39,961 nucleotides of DNA from Erysipelotrichaceae bacterium RD49 (GCA_015233825.1 JADGIS010000005.1:1-39961); one strand, 5' to 3'; shown: positions 16,114 to 24,768, numbered from the stretch's first letter. The notes: generated by a model not told the origin, from the letters alone. Made by a program: numbers and translations.

Positions 16114-16826
16114 TCGGCATCAAACCCCATGCGGGCGAATACTTCCTGATAGGCTCCTTCTGGATTGCCTAAATCGCGGCGGAAGGTGTCTTTGTCCAGA
16201 TGTGCGCCAGTTTTCATATCCCAATAGCGGCAGGTATCTGGGGAAATTTCGTCAGCCAGAACGATAGTGCCGTCAGCGGTTTTGCCAAATTCAAGTTTGA
16301 AGTCAATGAGTTCGATTCCGATTTCCTGGAAGAAGTCTTTCAGGACATCGTTGACTTGAAACGCATATTCAGTGATGGTGTCGATCTCTTCCTGCGTGGC
16401 TGCGCCAATGGCTTTGGCCATATAGGAGTTGATCAGCGGATCGCCTAAATCATCGTCTTTGTAGCTGAATTCCAGGGTGGAACATTTTAGTTCTGTTCCT
16501 TCGGGAATGCCAAGCCGTTTTGAAAACGATCCGGCTGCTTTGTTGCGGATGATGACCTCGAGCGGTACAATCTGAACTTTTTTGACAGCGGTTTTGCGGT
16601 CATCAATTTCTTCAACCAAATGAGTTGGAACGCCTTTTTCTTCCAGGATTTTCATCAGGTAGTTGGTCATCCGGTTGTTGATGGCCCCTTTTCCTTTGAT
16701 GGTTCCTTTCTTCAGGCCGTTGAATGCAGTTGCGTCATCCTTGTAATCCACAATCAGGATTTCAGGATCTTCAGTTAGGAATACTTTCTTCGCTTTGCCC
16801 TCGTAGAGCATTTCTTTTTCTTCCAT
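16110..16826 (-). CDS. purC: phosphoribosylaminoimidazole-succinocarboxamide synthase
   Basis: PurC joins CAIR and aspartate with ATP to give SAICAR. The 238-aa product begins MEEKEMLYEGKAKKVF. It contains IIRNKAAGSFSKRLG, IDFKLEFGK and LADEISPDTCR, all standard SAICAR synthetase motifs. The start was chosen because GAGGAGGA lies 7 nt upstream; the open frame extends 18 codons further without such a site. purB follows with a 4-nt overlap. Confidence 0.97.
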   Translation of the reverse strand: MEEKEMLYEGKAKKVFLTEDPEILIVDYKDDATAFNGLKKGTIKGKGAINNRMTNYLMKILEEKGVPTHLVEEIDDRKTAVKKVQIVPLEVIIRNKAAGSFSKRLGIPEGTELKCSTLEFSYKDDDLGDPLINSYMAKAIGAATQEEIDTITEYAFQVNDVLKDFFQEIGIELIDFKLEFGKTADGTIVLADEISPDTCRYWDMKTGAHLDKDTFRRDLGNPEGAYQEVFARMGFDAE

Positions 16827-16851
16827 GGTTTTCCTCCTCATAAACGACTCC

Positions 16852-16880
16852 ATCTTATATGCGGCCGTTTTGAGATTCAA
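16852..16880 (-). promoter_or_regulatory. candidate promoter of purC-purB
   Basis: On the minus strand TTGAAT and TAAGAT are separated by 17 bp. The -10 lies 25 bp before the purC start codon, which gives a very short leader. Confidence 0.5.
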
Positions 16881-16979
16881 TGGAATTTAGCTTGAAAGAG
16901 AAATCTCTATTTCTTTCTGTTTCCAAAAGCTTTCAAAGCGACAACTCGAGTTCATTCTAAGCGTTTTCACGATCCCTCA

Positions 16980-17008
16980 TTGAAATGGGAGGGGCTTTTG
17001 TCTAACAT
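16980..17008 (+). promoter_or_regulatory. candidate promoter of the 17-codon ORF
   Basis: TTGAAA and TAACAT are separated by 17 bp, 41 bp before the small ORF at 17049. A short hairpin AATGTC/GACATT (17010-17024) follows near the predicted transcript start. Confidence 0.4.
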
Positions 17009-17048
17009 GAATGTCGCAGACATTCTGCAGCTTTTGGAGGATAAAGTT

Positions 17049-17102
17049 ATGGTCATGACTTTAGTGAACAAAAGTAGAATATCAAATCAGAACATCTTTT
17101 AG
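17049..17102 (+). CDS. candidate 17-aa leader peptide or small ORF
   Basis: An ATG preceded by TTTGGAGGATAAAGTT (a strong ribosome binding site 7 nt away) opens a 17-codon frame, MVMTLVNKSRISNQNIF. The frame ends with a TAG that overlaps the first bases of an intrinsic terminator stem. A candidate promoter lies upstream. The arrangement resembles a leader-peptide attenuator or a short coding RNA. It lies antisense to the region upstream of purC and ~480 bp before purE. The peptide has no run of a single amino acid that would point to classical amino-acid attenuation. Function unknown. Confidence 0.4.
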   Translation: MVMTLVNKSRISNQNIF

Positions 17103-17130
17103 CGTACCTGCAAGATTGGTGCGCTTTTTT
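17101..17130 (+). terminator. terminator directly after the 17-codon ORF
   Basis: AGCGTACC and GGTGCGCT form an 8-bp stem (one G-T) around a 9-nt loop, followed by T residues to 17130. Its first bases contain the stop codon of the small ORF, so a ribosome finishing that ORF would cover the stem. Confidence 0.75.
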
Positions 17131-17285
17131 GACGTCCTGTGAGCAAAATGCCGGATTTCCATACTGAAATCGGAGTTTGCGGCAGGAAAATGACCCTGAA
17201 ATCGAACAGAAGGCCCAAGAAAGCAGATCGACGCTTCACGCAATACCGTCAGAAATTTCAAAATAAAATGGGACATTGTTTTCAA

Positions 17286-17368
17286 AAAAAGACAAAAAAA
17301 GCAACCACAACTGGCCAGAATCCCCTGGTAGAGCTTGTGGAAACGGGCCGGTCTTTGCTACGGTTGCT
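17286..17368 (-). terminator. structured terminator-like element on the minus strand
   Basis: On the minus strand AGCAACC (17368-17362) pairs with GGTTGCT (17306-17300), followed by seven T residues and, after GTC, another T7. Inside the 55-nt loop ACAA and TTGT pair and further GC-rich palindromes (CCGGCCCG, CTGGCCAG) suggest a branched fold. It points toward purC but lies ~460 bp upstream of its start, well before the proximal purC promoter. Confidence 0.5.
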
Positions 17369-17454
17369 CTCGTTCATTGAAAAGCCAAAAGAAAAACGAT
17401 CAAATCTTGATGATTGTTTGACAATGACAAAACGAGAAAACTGAAAATATTTTC

Positions 17455-17548
17455 AATCCGGTCTTCCGGATTGCAAGCGTTGTCTCTCTTTTGAATGAAA
17501 CCCCCTTCGATCCGCTTCGTTGGATGGATCGATTTCAGCTGACTGGCT
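17455..17548 (+). promoter_or_regulatory. hairpin-rich leader upstream of purE
   Basis: Three stems occur in a row. AATCCGG/CCGGATT has a TCTT loop (17455-17472). CGATCC/GGATCG closes a 12-nt loop (about 17508-17531). TGACTGGC/GCTGGTCA has a TATG loop (about 17540-17559). A perfect TTGACA lies at 17418-17423 but no good -10 follows at standard spacing, which suggests an activated or otherwise regulated promoter. I found no purine (guanine-class) aptamer core or clear PurR box. Confidence 0.4.
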
Positions 17549-17584
17549 ATGGCTGGTCATTTCAAGAAAGGATCAGGTAAGGAA

Positions 17585-18082
17585 ATGGAAAACGCAAAAG
17601 TATTGGTTGTGATGGGGAGCAGATCCGATCTGCCGGTCGTGCAGGCTTGTCTTGACCAGCTCAAGGATCTTCAAATTCCCTATGAAGCCAGAGTTTTGTC
17701 TGCCCACCGCACACCCGATGCGGTTTTAGAGCTCTCGAAAAACGCGCAGGCCAACGGAATCCAGGTCATCATTGCTGCAGCGGGCGGCGCTGCCCATTTA
17801 GCCGGTGTGCTGGCCAGCTCCACGACGCTGCCCATTATCGGCATTCCCATGCAGACAAGTGCATTAGGCGGTATGGATTCGCTTCTTTCCACCGTCCAGA
17901 TGCCGGCAGGCGTGCCGGTGGCGACCGTTGCCATCGGCAAAGCAGGTGCCAAAAACGCCGCCATTTTAGCCGGCCAGATGATCGCGCTCAGCGACCCGGA
18001 TTTAGCCAAGCGCATCGCAGCGTTTAAAGCGGATCAGGCACAGACAGTTTTAAAAGGAAGCTATTTGGAGGAAGTGGAATGA
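17585..18082 (+). CDS. purE: N5-carboxyaminoimidazole ribonucleotide mutase (class I PurE)
   Basis: PurE moves the carboxylate of N5-CAIR to carbon to form CAIR. The 165-aa product contains VVMGSRSD, LSAHRTPD with the catalytic His, and AAAGGAAHLAG, as in class I PurE of bacteria that also use PurK. Class II enzymes, which use CO2 directly, have a different SAHKT pattern. The start at 17585 gives the usual length. An upstream in-frame ATG (17549) lies in a hairpin loop without a ribosome binding site. The stop overlaps the purL start by 4 nt. Confidence 0.95.
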   Translation: MENAKVLVVMGSRSDLPVVQACLDQLKDLQIPYEARVLSAHRTPDAVLELSKNAQANGIQVIIAAAGGAAHLAGVLASSTTLPIIGIPMQTSALGGMDSLLSTVQMPAGVPVATVAIGKAGAKNAAILAGQMIALSDPDLAKRIAAFKADQAQTVLKGSYLEEVE

Positions 18083-21000
18083 ACACCAGACGCCTCATTA
18101 AGAAAAAGCCAGCCTACCAGGTTGAAAGCAAATCCCTTGAGCAGACTTTGAAAAAAGATCTGGGCCTGGATCCAGATTTCAGCTTAGAAATGTATGTCAT
18201 CTACGACATCTTCAATGCCGACCCCAATGACATCGATTTACTGGAAGCCAACGTCATTGCGGAACCAGCGGTTGATGAAGTGCTCACGGAGATCGACACA
18301 ACCGGCAAGCGCGTACTGGCCTTTGAATATCTGCCCGGCCAGTATGACCAGCGGGCCGATTCAGCGATGCAGTGTTTGATGCTTTTAAACAATAAAAAAG
18401 ATGTCCGGATTCATTCAGGAACCTTAATGGTGATGGATCACGTCAATGATGATCAGCTGGCTGCGATCGAACATTACATGATCAACCCCGTTGAATCCCG
18501 CAAGAAAAATCTGGCTGTCCTGGATGACTCGCAAAATGTAGCCATCCAGGATGTACCTGTCGTTGAAGGGTTTATCGAGGATTCGATGGAAAGCCTCGAA
18601 GCGATGCGCCAAAGACTTGGCCTGGCCATGTCGCTGGAGGATTTAGCCTTCATTCAGGATTATTTCAAAAATACCGAACACCGCAATCCAACCATGACCG
18701 AGATCCGCGTACTCGATACCTATTGGTCGGATCACTGCCGCCACACTACCTTTGAGACCATCCTCAAAAATGTCACCTTTAACAATGCGCAGTTTAACGG
18801 CCAGATTGAAGCGGCGTGGAACCAGTATCTTGCTTTGCGCCAGGAAAACAACCGCACTGAAAAGCCAATTACTCTGATGGATCTGGCAACGATTGCCGGA
18901 CGTACTCTGCGCAAGCGCGGCAAGCTGGATGATCAGGAAATCAGTGATGAAATCAATGCCTGCTCGATTGAAGTCGAAGTCGATGTCAATGGCCAGACAG
19001 AGCCCTGGCTGTTGATGTTTAAAAACGAAACCCACAACCACCCTACGGAAATTGAACCGTTTGGGGGGGCAGCAACCTGCATTGGCGGTGCAATCCGCGA
19101 CCCATTATCCGGCCGCAGCTATGTTTACCAGGCGATGCGCATTACCGGCGCCGGGGATATCAACGCTCCATTATCTGAAACCTTGGAACACAAGCTGCCG
19201 CAGTCCAAAATCTCCAAAACAGCAGCCCGCGGCTATTCGTCCTATGGCAACCAGATTGGACTGGCAACGACTTATGTCGAAGAAATCTTCGATCCTGGCT
19301 ATACGGCCAAGCGCATGGAAGTGGGCGGCGTAGTTGGGGCTGCTCCAAAAAGCCATGTGAAACGAGAAAAGCCAGCCGCTGGCGATGTGATCGTTTATAT
19401 CGGCGGGGCCACCGGCCGTGATGGTATCGGCGGTGCCACCGGCTCTTCGAAAGAACACAACGATACCTCGCTCGATACCTGCTCGTCAGAAGTCCAAAAG
19501 GGAAATGCCTTGATGGAACGCAAACTCCAGCGCTTATTCCGCAATCCGGAGGCGACCCGCCTGATCAAAAAAGCCAATGACTTTGGTGCCGGCGGTGTTT
19601 CGGTGGCCGTTGGGGAGCTGGCTGATGGGCTGGTGATTGATCTGGATGCTGTTCCAGTTAAATATACCGGCCTGGACGGAACTGAACTGGCGATTTCGGA
19701 AAGCCAGGAGCGCATGGCTGTCTGCATTGCAGCCAAGGATCTGGATGCCTTCTTAAAAGAATGCGAAAAGGAAAACCTCAATGCCATCAAAGTTGCCGAT
19801 GTCATCGAAGAGCCAAGATTGATCATGAACTGGCGAAACCGGACCATCGTGGATTTGGACCGTCACTTTTTGGATACCAACGGGGTGCGCCAGGTGGTTG
19901 ATGCCATCATTGAAGAAGGCGAGACGGCCTGCTCCCCATTTGCTGCAAGCAAGCAAGCCAATCGGCAGTCTTTAAAAGAAGTGCTGACAGAAATGAATAC
20001 CGCCGACCAGAGCGGCCTGGCAGAAATGTTCGATGCTTCCATTGGAAAGAGTACCGTTTTGATGCCATTTGGCGGTAAAACCCAGCACACCCCGGAAATC
20101 GGCTCTGTTCAAAAGCTGCCAGTCGATGGATTGACCACGACCTGCTCCCTGATGACCTATGGTTTTGATCCCAAGCTTTCCCGCTTTTCGCCATGGCTGG
20201 GAGCGCAATACTCTGTCATCGAAGCACTGGCCAGACTGGCTGCTTTAGGGGCTGATCCCTTTGCAGCAAGACTTTCCAACCAGGAATACTTTGAGCGTTT
20301 AAATAAAGATCCGCAAAAATGGGGCAATCCGCTGCAGGCGCTGCTGGGCCTGGTCAAGGCGCAGCTTGAATTCGAAACGCCGGCTATCGGTGGCAAAGAC
20401 TCGATGTCCGGAACCTTCAACGACCTGCATGTGCCGCCAACCTTAATCACCTTTGCGGTGACAACTGCCAAAACCGATGACATCCTCGTCGGCGAATGGA
20501 CCGGCCCTGCTCACCCTGTTTATCTTCTCAAACACCAGCCTTTAGAAAATGGCGAACCGAATTATGAAGCTTTGCGCAAAAACTTCAAATCCTTTGCCCA
20601 AGCCCATGCGCAAGGCAAAGTGCTTTCCGCCAGAACCATTAAAGATGGCGGCATCGGAGCAGCTGCAGCCATCATGAGCTTTGGCAATGAAATCGGTGTC
20701 GAGATTCAAAGTGATGAGCCATACAGCTTCAATCTGGGATCGTTATTGGTTGAAACAACCGAACCCATCGAAGCTGAAAACTGGATCCAGATCGGAACCA
20801 CCAACGATTCCCAAACCATTGCCATCAATGATGAAAGCCTGCCGATTGATGAAGCCTATGCCCTCTGGACCAGCCGCTATGAGGGCCTCTATCCAAGACA
20901 AGCAGCCAGTGAAAAGAAAACCATCACAACTCCGCTGACCAAGGCAGCACGCCGCTATTCGAAAGTCAAAGTTGAAAAACCAGTGGTTGTCATTCCGGTT

Positions 21001-21783
21001 TTCCCTGGCCAGAACTGCGAATTCGATACCGCTGCTAAATTCAAGCGGGCAGGTGCAGATGTCCATACGGTTGTCTTCAACAATCTGGATGTCGACCATA
21101 TCAGCCAATCAATTGACAAACTGGCTGCAGAAATTGAAAAAGCCCAGATCTTTATGGTTGTCGGCGGTTTCTCTTTGGCTGATGAACCCGATGGATCCGG
21201 AAAATTCATCGTCTCGGTGCTGCGCAACCCCAAAATCAAAGCCGCGCTCCATACGATGCGGGACAATGAAGGCTTGATCCTTGGCATCTGCAATGGCTTC
21301 CAGGCCTTGGTCAAATCTGGTCTGCTGCCATTTGGCAATCTCGACAAAGACGGCGCCGAATTGGCCACTTTATTTAGAAATGATATCAACCGCCACGTTT
21401 CCCATATTGCAACGACCCGCATTACGTCCAATAACTCGCCATGGCTGCAGGAATTCGAGCCCGGTCAAACCCATTCGGTTGCCATTTCCCATGGGGAAGG
21501 CAAATTCATGGCTGATCCTGAATTGCTCGAAGCTTTAGCGGCCAATGGCCAGATTGCCACCCAGTATGTCGACAAGAATGGCAATCCAACGATGGATGGC
21601 AAAGACAATCTGAATGGATCCGACTTAGCCATTGAAGGCATTTTGAGTGCGGACGGCATGATCTTTGGCAAAATGGGCCATTCAGAACGGTACGAAGAAG
21701 GATTGTTCAAAAACATCGCTGGCAACTGTGACCAGGATATTTTTGCCAGTGGTGTTCACTTCTTCACCCACCAAGGAGAATAA
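18079..21783 (+). CDS. purL: phosphoribosylformylglycinamidine synthase, single-chain form
   Basis: This 1234-aa enzyme converts FGAR to FGAM using glutamine and ATP. It is the large fused form, unlike the separate PurS, PurQ and PurL of Bacillus. The N-terminal ~200 residues correspond to the PurS-like region and linker. The synthetase core has SDHCRHTTF, KNETHNHPTEIEPFGGAAT and the GGIGAAAAIMSF repeat. From ~residue 970 (PVFPGQNCEFD) follows a class I glutaminase with nucleophile Cys1071 in GICNGFQ and the His1201/Glu1203 pair in GHSER. All key residues look intact. GGAGG precedes the start. Confidence 0.97.
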   Translation: MNTRRLIKKKPAYQVESKSLEQTLKKDLGLDPDFSLEMYVIYDIFNADPNDIDLLEANVIAEPAVDEVLTEIDTTGKRVLAFEYLPGQYDQRADSAMQCLMLLNNKKDVRIHSGTLMVMDHVNDDQLAAIEHYMINPVESRKKNLAVLDDSQNVAIQDVPVVEGFIEDSMESLEAMRQRLGLAMSLEDLAFIQDYFKNTEHRNPTMTEIRVLDTYWSDHCRHTTFETILKNVTFNNAQFNGQIEAAWNQYLALRQENNRTEKPITLMDLATIAGRTLRKRGKLDDQEISDEINACSIEVEVDVNGQTEPWLLMFKNETHNHPTEIEPFGGAATCIGGAIRDPLSGRSYVYQAMRITGAGDINAPLSETLEHKLPQSKISKTAARGYSSYGNQIGLATTYVEEIFDPGYTAKRMEVGGVVGAAPKSHVKREKPAAGDVIVYIGGATGRDGIGGATGSSKEHNDTSLDTCSSEVQKGNALMERKLQRLFRNPEATRLIKKANDFGAGGVSVAVGELADGLVIDLDAVPVKYTGLDGTELAISESQERMAVCIAAKDLDAFLKECEKENLNAIKVADVIEEPRLIMNWRNRTIVDLDRHFLDTNGVRQVVDAIIEEGETACSPFAASKQANRQSLKEVLTEMNTADQSGLAEMFDASIGKSTVLMPFGGKTQHTPEIGSVQKLPVDGLTTTCSLMTYGFDPKLSRFSPWLGAQYSVIEALARLAALGADPFAARLSNQEYFERLNKDPQKWGNPLQALLGLVKAQLEFETPAIGGKDSMSGTFNDLHVPPTLITFAVTTAKTDDILVGEWTGPAHPVYLLKHQPLENGEPNYEALRKNFKSFAQAHAQGKVLSARTIKDGGIGAAAAIMSFGNEIGVEIQSDEPYSFNLGSLLVETTEPIEAENWIQIGTTNDSQTIAINDESLPIDEAYALWTSRYEGLYPRQAASEKKTITTPLTKAARRYSKVKVEKPVVVIPVFPGQNCEFDTAAKFKRAGADVHTVVFNNLDVDHISQSIDKLAAEIEKAQIFMVVGGFSLADEPDGSGKFIVSVLRNPKIKAALHTMRDNEGLILGICNGFQALVKSGLLPFGNLDKDGAELATLFRNDINRHVSHIATTRITSNNSPWLQEFEPGQTHSVAISHGEGKFMADPELLEALAANGQIATQYVDKNGNPTMDGKDNLNGSDLAIEGILSADGMIFGKMGHSERYEEGLFKNIAGNCDQDIFASGVHFFTHQGE

Positions 21784-21786
21784 ACA

Positions 21787-23172
21787 TTGAAGTCACATCA
21801 AAATTCAGCCGGCATTGCCGCGGCATGGAATGTCGCGGATGCCAGCAGCGTGGTCTACTATCTGCTGCATGGCTTGCAGCACCGCGGCTCGGACAGCGCC
21901 GGCATTGCCAGCGCTGATGGCCAAAATGTTCAAGTGCATAAGCGCTTTGGCATGCTTGCAGAAAGCTTTAATGCCAATCGCCTTGCTGAACTTGGCGGCC
22001 AGTATGCGCTCGGTCAAGTGCGGATGGCTACCGACAGCGATATTGGAACCGCCAACCTGCAGCCCATGATGGTGCGGGCTCATCAAGGATCATTTGCGAT
22101 CGCCACAACGGGCATGATTTCCAATGCCCCCAGCCTGCGCAAGCATATGGAAGCAGATGGCTTGATTTTCCAAGGGACATCAGATGCGGAAGTGATCACC
22201 CATCTGATCCAGATGGCGCCGGGCAAACTGGTCAATAAAATTGAAACGGCCTGCCAGATTTTAAAAGGCCCTTATGCCTTTATCCTGATGACCCGCCACA
22301 CTATGTATGCGGTGGTCAGCCGCCTGGCAATCAGCCAGCTTTACTATGTGCCTTACCAGGATGGTTATTTGTTTGCTTCCGAAACTTCGGCGTTCGGCAT
22401 GTTTGATGTAGGGGAGCCGATCGCTATTGAACCTGGCCAGATGATTTTTCTAGGGCGCCATGGCTTTACAACCCGCCAGATGGATGTGGGAGCCAAATAT
22501 CCCTGCGCGATGGAAGCAGTCTACTATTCCAGGGAAGATTCGCTCTTCCAGAATCAATCGGTGCATAAAGCCCGCCAGAAACTGGGAGCTGCTTTAGCGA
22601 AAGGCGAAGATGTCCAAGCCGATATCGTCATCGGTGTTCCGGATACGGCGATTTCAGCTGCCACTGCTTTTGCCAGAGAATTGAAGATTCCCTATGAAAT
22701 CGGCTTGATTAAAAACCGCTACGTTGGATCCACCTTTGTACGCCCCATCAAGGAGCAGAAAGAAAACGAGATTCAAACCAGGCTCAATGCGATCAGCTCG
22801 ATTGTCAAAGGAAAATCCGTCTTTTTGGTTGATGACTCAATTCAAAAAGGCAAAACGGCCGCTTACCTTTGCCGGTTATTAAAAGAAGCAGGGGCGAGGG
22901 AAGTTCATTTGCGCATTGCTTCACCGAGGATTGACCATTCCTGTTTTTATGGAACGGAATATATTCCCCGCCAAGAGCTTGCAGCAGCCAATTATGAGCT
23001 GGAAGAGATGAAAGAAATCTTCCATGCCGATTCCTTACGCTTTTTGAAACTGGAAGATTTTGAAGCCGTGCTGGGCGATTCGATGTGCACCGCCTGCATG
23101 AGCGGCCGGTATTTTGGCAAGCTTTATGATTATGAATTCAGAAAGGAAAACGAAAATGGCAGATCAATATAG
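21787..23172 (+). CDS. PurF-like protein with inactivated glutaminase site
   Basis: This 461-aa protein aligns end to end with amidophosphoribosyltransferase (QHRGSDSAGIA, FQGTSDAEVI, VIGVPDTAISAA, FLVDDSI) but has lost the glutaminase residues. Ala8 stands where the N-terminal Cys nucleophile belongs (NSAGIAAAW against EECGVFGAY). The oxyanion HNG is TTG (107-109). RYS is RMA. The conserved GLRPL is AISQL. In the phosphoribosyltransferase half the PRPP motif is DDSIQKGKT instead of DDSIVRGTT. The four cysteines that bind the 4Fe-4S cluster in Bacillus-type PurF are retained (C240, C386, C434, C437). The start is a TTG after AAGGAG; an in-frame stop two codons earlier excludes a longer N-terminus with a Cys. 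It occupies the purF position of the operon, between purL and purM. Role unknown: regulatory subunit, ammonia-dependent enzyme or new reaction. Confidence 0.88.
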   Translation: MKSHQNSAGIAAAWNVADASSVVYYLLHGLQHRGSDSAGIASADGQNVQVHKRFGMLAESFNANRLAELGGQYALGQVRMATDSDIGTANLQPMMVRAHQGSFAIATTGMISNAPSLRKHMEADGLIFQGTSDAEVITHLIQMAPGKLVNKIETACQILKGPYAFILMTRHTMYAVVSRLAISQLYYVPYQDGYLFASETSAFGMFDVGEPIAIEPGQMIFLGRHGFTTRQMDVGAKYPCAMEAVYYSREDSLFQNQSVHKARQKLGAALAKGEDVQADIVIGVPDTAISAATAFARELKIPYEIGLIKNRYVGSTFVRPIKEQKENEIQTRLNAISSIVKGKSVFLVDDSIQKGKTAAYLCRLLKEAGAREVHLRIASPRIDHSCFYGTEYIPRQELAAANYELEEMKEIFHADSLRFLKLEDFEAVLGDSMCTACMSGRYFGKLYDYEFRKENENGRSI

Positions 23173-24187
23173 AGAGGCCGGCGTTGATTTAGAAGCTGGT
23201 TATGACAGTGTCCGGCGCATTAAATCCCATGTGGCGCGGACCAAAGTCCCTGGCGCGATCGATTCGATCGGCGCATTTGGCGGCATGTTCGATTTAAAGG
23301 CAGCAGGCTTGAAAGACCCTGTTCTGGTTTCCGGAACAGATGGTGTCGGCACCAAGCTGATGATTGCATTTGAAATGGATAAACACGACACCATCGGCAT
23401 TGATGCCGTGGCGATGTGTGTCAATGACGTTCTGGTGCAGGGAGCAGCCCCATTGTTCTTTTTAGATTACATTGCGGTTGGCAAAAACCATCCGGAAGTC
23501 ATCGAACAGATTGTCAAAGGCGTAGCCGATGGCTGTGTTCAGTCTGAATGTGCGCTCATTGGCGGCGAAACGGCGGAAATGCCGGATATGTACGATGTTC
23601 ATCATTACGATCTGGCCGGCTTTTGCGTCGGCGGAGTGGACCGGGACAAGCTGCTGACCAATGAAACTGTCAAAGAAGGGGACGTGCTGATTGGTCTGCC
23701 TTCTTCTGGCGTTCACTCTAACGGCTTTTCGCTGGTGCGCAAAGTCCTGTTTAAAGACAACCGTTTAGATCCAAAAGAAACATTTGACCAGCTCGGCGGC
23801 AAACGGCTGGGCGATGTGCTGCTGGAACCAACCCGGATCTATGTCAAGCCCATCAAGCATCTTTTTGGCAAAGCGGATTTACACGGAATGGCCCATATTA
23901 CCGGCGGCGGCTTTTTCGAAAACATTCCTCGAATGCTGCATGAAGGGCAGGGTGTATCGATTGACCTGAACAGTTTTCCAAGACCCGCCATCTTTGACTT
24001 TATTCAAAACCGTTCCCAGATTACAGAACAGGAAATGTACAACGTTTTCAATATGGGCATCGGCTTTGTGATTGCCGTGGATCCAAGCCAGGTACAACTC
24101 GTCCAGGACCTGCTGCAAGAAGCAGGCCAGGACAGCTACCAGATTGGGGTAGTGACTGATTCAGGAAAGGTAGAACTCCATCGATGA
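23156..24187 (+). CDS. purM: phosphoribosylformylglycinamidine cyclo-ligase
   Basis: PurM closes the imidazole ring, converting FGAM to AIR with ATP. The 343-aa protein has the family motifs GAFGGMFD, VSGTDGVGTKLM, MCVNDVLVQGAAPLFFLDY, IGGETAEMP, GLPSSGVHSNGFSL and HITGGGFFENIPR. The start at 23156 follows AAAGGAAAACGAAA and overlaps the end of the PurF-like gene by 17 nt. The longer open frame upstream lies entirely inside that gene. Confidence 0.97.
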   Translation: MADQYREAGVDLEAGYDSVRRIKSHVARTKVPGAIDSIGAFGGMFDLKAAGLKDPVLVSGTDGVGTKLMIAFEMDKHDTIGIDAVAMCVNDVLVQGAAPLFFLDYIAVGKNHPEVIEQIVKGVADGCVQSECALIGGETAEMPDMYDVHHYDLAGFCVGGVDRDKLLTNETVKEGDVLIGLPSSGVHSNGFSLVRKVLFKDNRLDPKETFDQLGGKRLGDVLLEPTRIYVKPIKHLFGKADLHGMAHITGGGFFENIPRMLHEGQGVSIDLNSFPRPAIFDFIQNRSQITEQEMYNVFNMGIGFVIAVDPSQVQLVQDLLQEAGQDSYQIGVVTDSGKVELHR

Positions 24188-24768
24188 AAGCCATCGTATT
24201 TGCTTCGGGCAGCGGAACCAACTTTGACGCCCTGGTCAAAGCCCAGCAGGAAGGCAAGCTGGACGTGGAGTTAGCTGGCGTTGTGTGTGACAAAGAACAA
24301 GCGCCTGTTCGTTCGAAAGCTGACAACTATGGCATTGCCCAGCGCTGGTACAATCCGAAAGCGTATGGAAGCAAAGCTGAATATGAAGCGGCGATTTTAG
24401 AGTGGCTCAAAGAGCTGGATGTCGACATGATTATTCTTTCCGGCTATATGCGCATTGTCGGCAAAACGCTGCTGGAAGCTTACCCGAACCGGATTGTCAA
24501 TCTTCATCCAGCCCTGCTGCCAAGCTTTCCGGGCGCCCATGCCATACTCGACGCCTACCAAGCCAAGGTGGAGCAAACCGGCGTGACCGTTCACTATATC
24601 GATGAAAATATCGACAGCGGCCCGATCATCATTCAGGAGCCGGTAGCCATTGATCCTGGCTGGAGCCTGGAGCAGCTGGAAAGCGCCGTGCATGCCAAGG
24701 AATATGACTTGTTCTACCGCGGCATCAACCAGGCGGCCAAAGATATTGAAGCGCGAAGCCAAAAGTAA
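24184..24768 (+). CDS. purN: phosphoribosylglycinamide formyltransferase
   Basis: PurN transfers the formyl group of 10-formyl-THF to GAR. The 194-aa product begins MKAIVFASGSGTNFDAL, with a phosphate-binding loop. It carries NLHPALLPSFPG, holding the catalytic Asn and His, and IDSGPII, holding the catalytic Asp. It overlaps purM by 4 nt. The formyl donor is made by the ligase at the end of the operon. Confidence 0.97.
   Translation: MKAIVFASGSGTNFDALVKAQQEGKLDVELAGVVCDKEQAPVRSKADNYGIAQRWYNPKAYGSKAEYEAAILEWLKELDVDMIILSGYMRIVGKTLLEAYPNRIVNLHPALLPSFPGAHAILDAYQAKVEQTGVTVHYIDENIDSGPIIIQEPVAIDPGWSLEQLESAVHAKEYDLFYRGINQAAKDIEARSQK

Noticed and set aside
17139-17444. 101-codon plus-strand frame with LVELVETG
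   Set aside because: The peptide arises from translating a structured or repeat-like DNA segment; no ribosome binding site or family support.
16827-17584. Guanine-class riboswitch, ZTP riboswitch or PurR box in the purC/purE region
   Set aside because: I searched both strands by eye for the aptamer cores and the CCGAACA-type box and found no convincing match.
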